Source: Solirubrobacterales bacterium (GTDB lineage: Bacteria > Actinomycetota > Thermoleophilia > Solirubrobacterales > 70-9). Taken from it: 57,766 nt of DNA. Numbering within the stretch: the stretch's first letter is position 1; each line of letters opens with the position of its first letter. The translations under genes and the position numbers were made by a program. The stretch covers positions 1-57,766 of the forward strand of contig DATMZR010000029.1 of the NCBI GenBank assembly GCA_035573435.1. Reading direction: 5' to 3'. Below, piece by piece: positions 6,456 to 11,906 of the stretch. The notes under the pieces were generated by a model. That model searched no databases. It was given only the letters and a program-made list of their open reading frames with translations, and was not told the DNA's origin.

Positions 6456-6857
6456 CTACTCCGAAAGTCCGGCGGCTTCGAGGGCCTCCGCGCGGCCGGC
6501 AAAGCCTTGACCGTAGGTGAACTTCCCGTTTTGGATCGTCCACGTCTGCCAGAAGGTGAACTTCGCCTCTGCGCCGCTTTGCTTGCCACGGCCGCGAAGA
6601 GTCGACCCGACGACCACCGTGTCGCCAGCGTCGATCAACTCGTCGATCCCAGCTTGCGCATCGTCGAACTCGCTTCGCAGCCAGCCGATGAACTCCTTGT
6701 AGCCCTCGCGTCCATGAAAGACGCCGGTACGGTCGGGGATTGTCCCGGCGGCGGTGTAACGACAGTCGGGGGCAAAGTCCGACACCGCCCCATCAATGTC
6801 TCCCCGGTTGTAGGCCTCGTAGGCCCTACGCACCAGTTCCACGTTCCCCTCCGACAT
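6456..6857 (-). CDS. SnoaL/NTF2-like protein
   Basis: The product has 133 residues: an N-terminal helix MSEGNVELVRRAYEAYNRGD, the HGREGYKEFIGWL helix, a long antiparallel sheet (DTVVVGSTLRGRGKQSG, FTFWQTWTIQNGKFTYGQGF) and the array tail EALEAAGLSE. The TYW/HxGrxg arrangement is typical of SnoaL_2 proteins. The start is fixed by the conserved MS(Q/E)xNVE leader. The stop is followed after three bases by the next start, and the GGAG inside the last codons probably serves as that gene's Shine-Dalgarno. No catalytic residue can be assigned; ligand unknown. Confidence 0.9.
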   Translation of the reverse strand: MSEGNVELVRRAYEAYNRGDIDGAVSDFAPDCRYTAAGTIPDRTGVFHGREGYKEFIGWLRSEFDDAQAGIDELIDAGDTVVVGSTLRGRGKQSGAEAKFTFWQTWTIQNGKFTYGQGFAGRAEALEAAGLSE

Positions 6858-6860
6858 CGC

Positions 6861-6905
6861 TTACTCCGAAAGCCCAGCGGCTTCGAGGGTGTCGCCGTGG
6901 CGCAG
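6861..6905 (-). pseudogene. SnoaL gene tail remnant after the monooxygenase-like gene
   Basis: Directly downstream of the TAG of the 6906-7184 gene, and in the same frame, come LRHGDTLEAAGLSE and TAA. The DNA matches the conserved cassette tail, and its GGAG precedes the next start at 6857. Only the tail of a SnoaL gene is present. A single amber codon separates it from the monooxygenase-like product, so read-through would append the tail. Confidence 0.8.
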
Positions 6906-7184
6906 CTAGCGCCTGATGATGTTGTGGACCTCGAATACCTCCGGCTCGCCAGGCTCAATCCCGATATCGGACAGCACGGGCCTCAGTCGCTCGCCAAACG
7001 CTTCGAACTGCTCCCGCGAGTCCCAGATTTCGCTTACGCGAACGCCGCCGTCTACGAGGAAGGCGACGTGGTACTCCAGCCCCTGCGGTGGAAAGTCACC
7101 GGCCTCTTCCAGGTGACGGACAGTCTCGTCGTATTGCTCGGCCGGCGGCGTAGACGGGGGGGCGTAGCGGACAAGGATGCTCAT
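6906..7184 (-). CDS. ABM/EthD-like small monooxygenase-fold protein
   Basis: The product has 92 residues: MSILVRYAPP, then HLEEAGDFPPQGLEYHVAFL, VSEIWDSREQFEAFGERLRP and PGEPEVFEVHNIIRR. The strand-helix pattern with SEIWDS...F fits a dimeric ferredoxin-like alpha+beta barrel (antibiotic biosynthesis monooxygenase superfamily). Unlike the flanking genes it has its own strong ribosome site, AAGGAGG, 8 bases before ATG, and no MSQENVE leader. It is bracketed by a 14-codon vestigial SnoaL start (7218-7262) and a detached SnoaL tail (6861-6905), so it appears to have replaced the body of a SnoaL gene. Function is not established. Confidence 0.8.
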   Translation of the reverse strand: MSILVRYAPPSTPPAEQYDETVRHLEEAGDFPPQGLEYHVAFLVDGGVRVSEIWDSREQFEAFGERLRPVLSDIGIEPGEPEVFEVHNIIRR

Positions 7185-7217
7185 CAGTCGGTCCTCCTTA
7201 AGTTGGTCGCGCCGACC

Positions 7218-7262
7218 CTATTCGACAGGACGCTCCAGTCCGGCGATGTTCTCCTGCGACAT
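7218..7262 (-). pseudogene. SnoaL gene head remnant (14 codons)
   Basis: ATG TCG CAG GAG AAC opens a frame MSQENIAGLERPVE followed by TAG. The first five codons and the upstream GGAGTAGGCG junction are identical to the array consensus; the rest is unrelated. It lies 33 bases before the monooxygenase-like start and is presumably the left end of a cassette whose body was replaced. It may still be translated as a short leader peptide. Confidence 0.7.
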
Positions 7263-7265
7263 CGC

Positions 7266-7817
7266 CTACTCCCGCAGCCCGGCGGCTTCGAGGGCTTCGG
7301 CGCGATCGGAGAAGTCCCGCTGCCAGACCACCAGGCCGCGCCGCATTCTGAAGAGCTGAACGAGCGGGATGTCCACCGGGACGCCGCTGCCCGACCCGTG
7401 CCCCGTGTAACGAGTTGCGGCGAGAAGCTGGTCACCCAGGTCGATGGCCTCCAGTGGCTCCACACGGAAGTCCTCGAAGGAGTCGATCATCAATCGCCAG
7501 ACCTTTTCGTAGCCGTCGTGGCCGTGCAAAACCGCATCCATATCGAGAGGCAGCTGGTCACCGTTGGGGTAGTACTCGATCCCGGGATCGATGGCGAGGA
7601 ACAAAACCTCGAAGTCGCGTCGATTGACGGCGGCCGCTGCCCGCTCGCTAATCCGGGTGAGGATCAACCGCCGAAGCCGAGACCCGGGTGGCAGCCGCAT
7701 CCACGCATCGGCGACCAGCCGGTAAGCGGCGGGGAACCGGACGAAGAATCGTTCGTCAAGACTCCGGCGCTGGGCGCTTCTCTCGCCGGGAAGGTGAGAT
7801 GCGGTAGCGCACTCCAC
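7266..7817 (-). CDS. SnoaL/NTF2-like protein with N-terminal helical extension
   Basis: From GTG 7817 the product has 183 residues. Residues ~20-60 form an amphipathic helical stretch (RFPAAYRLVADAWMRLPPGS, RLRRLILTRISERAAAAVNR), then a SnoaL domain with DPGIEYYPNG, VLHGHDGYEKVWRLMIDSFE and FRMRRGLVVWQRDF, ending EALEAAGLRE. This longer subfamily is known beside ordinary SnoaL proteins. The start is uncertain: the frame stays open upstream into the neighbouring gene's tail, and a decayed leader with ATG TCG CCG GAG AAC at ~7840 lies in another frame, suggesting that the original head was frameshifted. Ligand unknown. Confidence 0.75.
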   Translation of the reverse strand: MECATASHLPGERSAQRRSLDERFFVRFPAAYRLVADAWMRLPPGSRLRRLILTRISERAAAAVNRRDFEVLFLAIDPGIEYYPNGDQLPLDMDAVLHGHDGYEKVWRLMIDSFEDFRVEPLEAIDLGDQLLAATRYTGHGSGSGVPVDIPLVQLFRMRRGLVVWQRDFSDRAEALEAAGLRE

Positions 7818-7824
7818 GCACGAT

Positions 7825-7858
7825 GTTCTCCGGCGACATTGCCCGCGCAGTATCTCGC
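7825..7858 (-). repeat. SnoaL leader/start element, degenerate copy
   Basis: On the minus strand this is GCGAGATACTGCGCGGGC, then AATGTCGCCGGAGAAC. Relative to the other copies it has two substitutions (one before ATG, one in codon 3). Its frame (MSPENIVRGVRYR...) ends soon after and does not match the SnoaL gene below, so it is a displaced or frameshifted head. It overlaps the tail of the 7858 gene. Confidence 0.75.
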
Positions 7859-8250
7859 TACTCCCGCAGCCCGGCGGCTTCGAGGGCTTGTTCCCGTTGC
7901 GGGAAGATTTGGATTTCAACAATCTCGCCGTCTCGCAGCGTGGTCACTTGCCACCAGCGACCTTCGACGACGCCTGGGCTTCCGCGTGGCCGCCCTCGTT
8001 GATGAAGCGCGATAACCACCTTGTCGCCCGCATCGGTGATCTCGGTCGCTTCCATCGTGAGGTCGTCGAAGGACTCCACCCATGCCGTCATCCAGTTGAT
8101 TGCCGCCCCGCCCCAGTAGGTACCCGCATCTGGCAACTCGGGGCTGGTTACCAGCTTGAAGTCGTCGCGGAGGGTCGCGAACGAGCTGAAGTCACCGTGG
8201 GCGAACTGCTCATAGAAGCCCCGCATGATCTCCACGTTCTCCTGCGACAT
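7858..8250 (-). CDS. SnoaL/NTF2-like protein
   Basis: The product has 130 residues, beginning MSQENVEIMRGFYEQFAHGD and ending EQALEAAGLRE. The middle shows the SnoaL pattern: PDAGTYWGGAAINWMTAWVE (entry helix), EITDAGDKVVIALHQRGRPRG and GRWWQVTTLRDGEIVEIQIF strands. It starts three bases after the stop of the upstream array gene, with GGAG of that gene's last codons as probable Shine-Dalgarno, so translation is likely coupled. There is no enzymatic signature I can name. Confidence 0.9.
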   Translation of the reverse strand: MSQENVEIMRGFYEQFAHGDFSSFATLRDDFKLVTSPELPDAGTYWGGAAINWMTAWVESFDDLTMEATEITDAGDKVVIALHQRGRPRGSPGVVEGRWWQVTTLRDGEIVEIQIFPQREQALEAAGLRE

Positions 8251-8253
8251 CGC

Positions 8254-8655
8254 CTACTCCGAAAGCCCGGCGGCTTCGAGGGCTTCGTTTCGGTCCCGAT
8301 AGCCGCCCTCGTACCGGACCACCTTGCCGTCGCGGAGCGTCCAGACGTTCAAGAGGTGCATGTTCACGTCGATCCCGCTACCGCGCCCCTTTCCGGCTAT
8401 ACGAACCGCGGTGACTACCCGGTCGCCCCCGTCGACGAACTCCTCGACCTGCAGGTCGAACGTCTCCCACATCTCGTCTATTTGATCGACGAAGCGCCGA
8501 AAGCCATCGAGGCCACGATGAACACCAGGGTTGAAGACGTTTCGCGATACGTCGAAGACGAGGTCGGGATCGACCACCTGGGCGAGATAGGCGAAGTCGC
8601 GGCTCCTAAAGAACTCAGAGCATCGACGCACGATCTCCACGTTCTCCTGCGACAT
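8254..8655 (-). CDS. SnoaL/NTF2-like protein
   Basis: The product has 133 residues: MSQENVEIVRRCSEFFRSRD head, HRGLDGFRRFVDQIDEMWET helix, VEEFVDGGDRVVTAVRIAGK and NMHLLNVWTLRDGKVVRYEG strands, and tail NEALEAAGLSE. It is a typical SnoaL-like length and order. Three-base gaps on both sides (GAG TAG GCG ATG) show tight coupling with its neighbours. Paralogs in the array keep the ends almost identical at DNA level while the centre differs strongly. Confidence 0.9.
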   Translation of the reverse strand: MSQENVEIVRRCSEFFRSRDFAYLAQVVDPDLVFDVSRNVFNPGVHRGLDGFRRFVDQIDEMWETFDLQVEEFVDGGDRVVTAVRIAGKGRGSGIDVNMHLLNVWTLRDGKVVRYEGGYRDRNEALEAAGLSE

Positions 8656-8658
8656 CGC

Positions 8659-9060
8659 CTACTCCAGGAGTCCGGCGGCTTCGAGGGCCTCGCTCCAGTT
8701 CCCGTACAACCTGACACACACGACTTTGCCGTCCTGCAAGGTGAAGACCTGCCCCAGGTGCCGCTCGACCTCGACCCCACTGAGCGTGCCACGGCCACGC
8801 TCTTGGGATAGGACAACCACCTCGTCGCCTGCCTGGGCGTAACGGGAAACTTCCAATTTGTACTCCGTCCACTTTTGGGTCCAGCTTTGGACCGCGTCAC
8901 GGAGTTCTTCGGTCCCCGTGTAGGTGGCGACGTCGGGGCCGAGGCTTGGCATCTCCACCCACTCAACGTCAGGGTCGCATCCCGCCAAAATGGTGTCCCA
9001 GTCATTCCGGGCCAAGGCTTCAACGCCGCGACGAACGATCTCGACGTTCTCCTGCGACAT
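8659..9060 (-). CDS. SnoaL/NTF2-like protein
   Basis: The product has 133 residues from the conserved MSQENVEIVRRGVEALARND. It continues DPDVEWVEMPSLGPDVATYT, TEELRDAVQSWTQKWTEYKL, AQAGDEVVVLSQERGRGTLS and LGQVFTLQDGKVVCVRLYGN, ending EALEAAGLLE. The frame is open 12 codons further upstream, but that part is the non-coding leader element, so I use ATG 9060. It is preceded by the leader type without an upstream gene tail, so it may be the first cistron of a sub-operon (8659 down to 6055). Confidence 0.88.
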   Translation of the reverse strand: MSQENVEIVRRGVEALARNDWDTILAGCDPDVEWVEMPSLGPDVATYTGTEELRDAVQSWTQKWTEYKLEVSRYAQAGDEVVVLSQERGRGTLSGVEVERHLGQVFTLQDGKVVCVRLYGNWSEALEAAGLLE

Positions 9061-9079
9061 CGCCCGCGCAGTATCTCGC
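9046..9079 (-). repeat. SnoaL leader/start element
   Basis: Consensus copy: GCGAGATACTGCGCGGGCG, then ATGTCGCAGGAGAAC. CTGCG and CGCAG could pair and place the ATG in the loop. Here it follows an unrelated ~65-base spacer rather than a gene tail. Confidence 0.85.
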
Positions 9080-9146
9080 AGCGGGAAGAGGGCCATACCG
9101 GGTATCCCCCACCAGTCTTGCGAGGTTGATTAGTCCAAAAAACCGC

Positions 9147-9194
9147 CTACTCCGAAAGTCCGGCGGCTTCGAGGACTTCGTCGCTACGGGGCAT
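9147..9194 (-). pseudogene. SnoaL gene tail remnant after the phosphoesterase gene
   Basis: The codons MPRSDEVLEAAGLSE and TAG keep the conserved cassette tail, 65 bases downstream of the metallophosphoesterase stop (9260) and out of its frame. No SnoaL body is present. An AAGGAGG lies ~20 bases before its ATG, so a 15-residue peptide could be made, but I regard it as a leftover cassette end. Confidence 0.75.
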
Positions 9195-9259
9195 CGACCC
9201 CTCGTGCGCCTCCTTGGACCGCGAAGGGCGGAACTGCGGGAGTCGCGCGGCGCTCGTCG

Positions 9260-10042
9260 CTAGTGGACCAGCTGGACGTGGGAGATCAGGTTGGCGTCGA
9301 GGACCGCGTGCAAGGCAAAGCCCGCGGGTCCGGCGACCCACTCGTCCTCCGCCGAGCTGAAGTTCAGCGGCGCCTGTACGTAAGTGCTCGGAACGGTCAG
9401 CACGGCACGGCCCGCGAGCTCGCCGGTCATCGTGCGGTGCACGTGACCGGCAACGAGCCGTCGCAGCTGCTGGTGGCGCTCCACCACTTCGCCGAGTGCT
9501 CGCCGATCGGCAGCAGGCAGGCCGACCTCGTCACACGCCGGTAGGCCAGTGACAAGCGGTGGATGGTGCATCGCGAGCAGGGTGGGCAGCTCTGGCGCCT
9601 TGGCCAGCTCGGCGTCAAGCCAGCCCAGCCGCTCGGCGTCAAGAGCACCAGGGTCCTCGCCGGGGCGCGTGGTGTCGAGCACGACGAGCCGCAGCGGGCC
9701 GAAGTCGACCGAGTACTGCACGGGGTCGCCGTCAGCGCCCGGCACGCCGAAGTGGCGATGGAGGGCGCGGCGGTCGTCAGTGTTGCCCGGCAGGACATAC
9801 AACGGCGCTTGCAGTGGGGCGAGCAGTTGGCGCACCTGCTCGTACTCGGCATCTGTGGCGTTGTCCGCGAGATCGCCGGAGACGAGCACCGCATCCGGCT
9901 GTTGGCGCATCGAGCGGACCGATTCGACCGCCGCCGCGAGCCCCGCCACGGGATCACCGTCGGCCCACTCCGCTCCGATGTGAGGATCGCTCAGTTGCGC
10001 GAGGAAAAACGGGCGGACGATCTCCACGTTCTCCTGCGACAT
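9260..10042 (-). CDS. Calcineurin-like metallophosphoesterase carrying a SnoaL head
   Basis: The product has 260 residues. Residues 14-260 are a class III cyclic-nucleotide-phosphodiesterase/CpdA-like fold. Visible ligands are Asp19 and His21 (LSDPHIG), Asp57 (SGDLAD), Asn87 (GNTDD in place of the common GNHD), AMHHPP and GHVHR. Such enzymes use two metals to cleave phosphodiesters. The first ten residues, MSQENVEIVR, are not part of this family: they are the exact head of the neighbouring SnoaL genes, fused in frame just before FFLAQLSDPHIG, where CpdA-type proteins normally begin. Leader and start are thus borrowed from the array, and a detached SnoaL tail follows at 9147. Substrate unknown. 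Confidence 0.9.
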   Translation of the reverse strand: MSQENVEIVRPFFLAQLSDPHIGAEWADGDPVAGLAAAVESVRSMRQQPDAVLVSGDLADNATDAEYEQVRQLLAPLQAPLYVLPGNTDDRRALHRHFGVPGADGDPVQYSVDFGPLRLVVLDTTRPGEDPGALDAERLGWLDAELAKAPELPTLLAMHHPPLVTGLPACDEVGLPAADRRALGEVVERHQQLRRLVAGHVHRTMTGELAGRAVLTVPSTYVQAPLNFSSAEDEWVAGPAGFALHAVLDANLISHVQLVH

Positions 10043-10061
10043 CGCCCGCGCAGTATCTCGC
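10028..10061 (-). repeat. SnoaL leader/start element
   Basis: Consensus copy, GCGAGATACTGCGCGGGCG before ATGTCGCAGGAGAAC. Its first base overlaps the stop codon of the frameshifted SnoaL gene above, and its ATG starts the metallophosphoesterase. Confidence 0.85.
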
Positions 10062-10454
10062 TACTCCCGCAGCCCGGCGCTTTGAGGGCTTCGGCCATCG
10101 ACTGGAAGACCGTATGGCGAACAGCCTTCCCGTTGCGGAGGGTCCAGACGTGGGCAGTGTGGGCGGTCGTCTCGACTCCGCTCTGCCTTCCGATGCCAAC
10201 GAGACGGACCGAAACCACCACGTCATCCCCAGCATCGACGAACTCTTCAGGCTCGACTCGCAGCGTTGCCCATTGTTGCCGCAAGACGGCCATCCCCTCT
10301 CGCACCCCGTCGTGGCCGTGCAAGACCGAGGGATCGAATTTCGGCGCGACCAGTCGTAGACGATCTCCGAGTCAAGGGCGCTGTAGTCAGGCTCGCCGGT
10401 TCGGTTGTAGTGCTCATAGCCCCGACGCACAACCTCCACCTTCTCCTGCGACAT
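10061..10454 (-). pseudogene. SnoaL/NTF2-like gene with two frameshifts
   Basis: The head MSQEKVEVVRRGYEHYNRTG...DSEIVYDWSR is followed by a one-base frame change near 10346. The body KFDPSVLHGHDGVREGMAVL...VRLVGIGRQSGVETTAHTAH, VWTLRNGKAVRH then lies in another frame. A second change occurs inside the tail (near 10078-10081), where GGCGCTTTGAG replaces the usual GGCGGCTTCGAG. The repaired tail would be EALKAAGLRE. The total length of 394 bases against 399-402 for intact relatives agrees with small deletions. It was probably inactive before or while its neighbour's head was acquired. Confidence 0.8.
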
Positions 10455-10457
10455 CGC

Positions 10458-10856
10458 CTACTCCGAAAGCCCCACGGCTTGCAGCGCCTGGGCGCGGTCT
10501 AGGTAATAGTCGGCCTCCACGATGAGGCCCTCCCGCAGGCGCTGAACGACGGCGAATGATTGGGTGTACGGAGCGTCCGCCCCCTGCCCCACCATGCTCG
10601 TGCAGGCGACGAAACGTCCATCGCCCACGTCGATCAGCTCGTCGAGGCGCACCTCGATCGGCCCGAGCAGACCGATCAGGCTCTGCATGCGAGCGAGCGC
10701 GGCGGCACGTCCTCGGTAGACACCCGCATTGGGCCAACCAGGTCCCTCGCGGTAGACCGCATCCTCAGCCCAGAACTGGCCGGTGAGTGCCTCAGGACCC
10801 GACTCGTTCCAGACCTCATAGGCGCGGCGGATGGTGTCGGCGTCCTCATGCGACAT
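10458..10856 (-). CDS. SnoaL/NTF2-like protein, divergent ends
   Basis: The product has 132 residues, starting MSHEDADTIRRAYEVWNESG and ending RAQALQAVGLSE. The SnoaL order is kept (VYRGRAAALARMQSLIGLLG helix, ELIDVGDGRFVACTSMVGQG, SFAVVQRLREGLIVEADYYL). Its head and tail are the least conserved in the array (CATGCGACATC context is retained, but MSHEDAD replaces MSQENVE), so it may not have exchanged ends recently. Three-base gaps separate it from both neighbours. Confidence 0.9.
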   Translation of the reverse strand: MSHEDADTIRRAYEVWNESGPEALTGQFWAEDAVYREGPGWPNAGVYRGRAAALARMQSLIGLLGPIEVRLDELIDVGDGRFVACTSMVGQGADAPYTQSFAVVQRLREGLIVEADYYLDRAQALQAVGLSE

Positions 10857-10859
10857 CGC

Positions 10860-11282
10860 CTACTCCGAAAGCCCGGCGGCTTCGAGGGCTTCATCAGGGG
10901 TGGCGTACACCTGCCCCCGCTGGATAAGCCCGCCCTCGATTGTGTAGACGATGCCGTAATACATTTCGACCCACGAGTCGCTGCCGCGCGGTTTGCCCCG
11001 CTGGTGGAACGTCGCCGCGACTCGGTTCCCGCCTGCATCGAGAATCTTCTTGACCTCATAGCTGAAGTCGTCATACGCCTCCATCCAGGCGGCGCGGAAT
11101 GCGAGGAACTCGTCCATGCCGCGAAACTCACGTTGCCCCGGCCAGCCCGAGTAGGTCCCCATGTCCCAAGTCGCACCCGGCGCGAGGAACTCGGACAGTC
11201 GCTGAACATCGGCGAGCCCCTCATCCACTTCTATCCACGCGTTGAGCGAATCCCGTACCACCTCGACGTTCTCCTGCGACAT
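10860..11282 (-). CDS. SnoaL/NTF2-like protein, first gene of the array
   Basis: The product has 140 residues from ATG 11282: MSQENVEVVRDSLNAWIEVD, then REFRGMDEFLAFRAAWMEAY, NRVAATFHQRGKPRGSDSWV, YGIVYTIEGGLIQRGQVY and EALEAAGLSE. The frame stays open 55 codons upstream, but those codons cover the leader element and low-complexity spacer, so I reject the longer form. It heads the SnoaL array and is 235 bases from the intact tRNA-Ser. The promoter, if any, should lie in 11302-11500; I see no clear -10. Confidence 0.88.
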   Translation of the reverse strand: MSQENVEVVRDSLNAWIEVDEGLADVQRLSEFLAPGATWDMGTYSGWPGQREFRGMDEFLAFRAAWMEAYDDFSYEVKKILDAGGNRVAATFHQRGKPRGSDSWVEMYYGIVYTIEGGLIQRGQVYATPDEALEAAGLSE

Positions 11283-11301
11283 CGCCCGCGCAGTATCTCG
11301 C
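11268..11301 (-). repeat. SnoaL leader/start element
   Basis: Consensus copy GCGAGATACTGCGCGGGCG before ATGTCGCAGGAGAAC, at the upstream end of the array. Beyond 11301 the similarity to the other copies stops. Confidence 0.85.
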
Positions 11302-11502
11302 GCCAGGGGTGAGGATTCGAGATCTTGACCAGGCGTGCCCGACGACCGCCCGGCTAGCCCTCCGGTCAACCGCCCCTGAGTGCCAGTCGAGTGCCAGTCC
11401 CGCACCTTCTCAGGCGGCTGGTAGAGGAATCGCTTCCAGCGATTCACGGAAACCCGGATGCGGACCCGCTGATGGCGTCCGCTTGCCCCATCAACAAGCC
11501 GA

Positions 11503-11577
11503 ATCTGGCTCTATAAGCGGAGGGGGAGGGATTCGAACCCTCGATGGACCGAAATGGCCCATAACGGTTTTCGAGAC
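11503..11577 (-). repeat. Reference copy of the tRNA-Ser 3' repeat (inside the intact tRNA)
   Basis: This is the third copy of the 75-base repeat. It covers the 3' two thirds of the tRNA-Ser(CGA) plus 15 downstream bases (ATCTGGCTCTATAAG on the plus strand). It differs from copy 2 at three positions and from copy 1 mainly in the variable arm. All three copies have the same orientation. Confidence 0.9.
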
Positions 11578-11607
11578 CGCCGCATTCAACCACTCTGCCA
11601 CCCCTCC
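11518..11607 (-). tRNA. tRNA-Ser(CGA)
   Basis: A 90-base class II tRNA. The acceptor is GGAGGGG paired with CCCCTCC and discriminator G; the D-arm is TGGCAGAGTGGTTGAATGC, the anticodon stem-loop CGGT-CTCGAAA-ACCG with anticodon CGA (codon UCG), followed by a long variable arm and T-loop GGGTTCGAATCCC. CCA is not encoded. Its 3' part recurs at 2504 and 5890, which marks it as the likely integration target that bounds the island. Confidence 0.95.
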
Positions 11608-11654
11608 GGACGGCGGAGCCTAGGCTAGCGGGCGGAGCACCGCCGAATCTGGCG

Positions 11655-11831
11655 CTAGAAGCGCATGCTCACGCCAAGGAGCACGAGCGGCCAGAGCACG
11701 ACGGCGAGCGCCGCCTCAGCGACGTTTTCGATCTTGTTCACGTGTTCGAAGTAGTTGTGATCGGAGGCGATGAATGCCCCGATCACGAGGTAGATGATCG
11801 TCAGGAGGCTCGGGCCTCGGCCGTATCCCAT
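11655..11831 (-). CDS. Small two-helix membrane protein
   Basis: A 58-residue protein: MGYGRGPSLLTIIYLVIGAF starts a first helix, IASDHNYFEHVNKIENVAEA is a short polar loop, and ALAVVLWPLVLLGVSMRF forms a second helix. The composition and the ATG after a purine-rich stretch support translation. Similar GRGPSLLTIIYLVIG proteins are widespread uncharacterised membrane peptides in this group, to my knowledge. It lies between the tRNA-Ser and the DUF6328-like gene on the same strand. Confidence 0.65.
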   Translation of the reverse strand: MGYGRGPSLLTIIYLVIGAFIASDHNYFEHVNKIENVAEAALAVVLWPLVLLGVSMRF

Positions 11832-11906
11832 GCCGCCGTCTTACCCGCCACCCCACGATCAAAACCGTGGGCGGCGGCGCGAACCTGGGCGGCCCACGCC
11901 GCCCGA

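Noticed and set aside
6507-8015. Plus-strand open frame of 502 codons antisense to the SnoaL array
   Set aside because: It is the complement of genes with clear homology, has no recognisable domain and arises because GC-rich codons keep the opposite frame open.
5890-11302. Gene-end repeats considered as integron attC sites
   Set aside because: The tail can fold imperfectly (CTCGAAGCC with GGGCTTTCGGAG), but the attC core GTTRRRY / RYYYAAC is absent, no integron integrase is present and the repeat is coding.
5890-11302. Diversity-generating retroelement for the variable SnoaL bodies
   Set aside because: No reverse transcriptase, no template repeat and no adenine-biased variation are visible.
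10860-11447. 195-residue version of the first array SnoaL gene
   Set aside because: The 55 upstream codons translate the leader element and low-complexity spacer, and all paralogs start at MSQENVE.
2504-11503. Active integrative element or prophage
   Set aside because: No integrase, excisionase, relaxase or phage gene can be identified; only attachment-like repeats and cargo remain.
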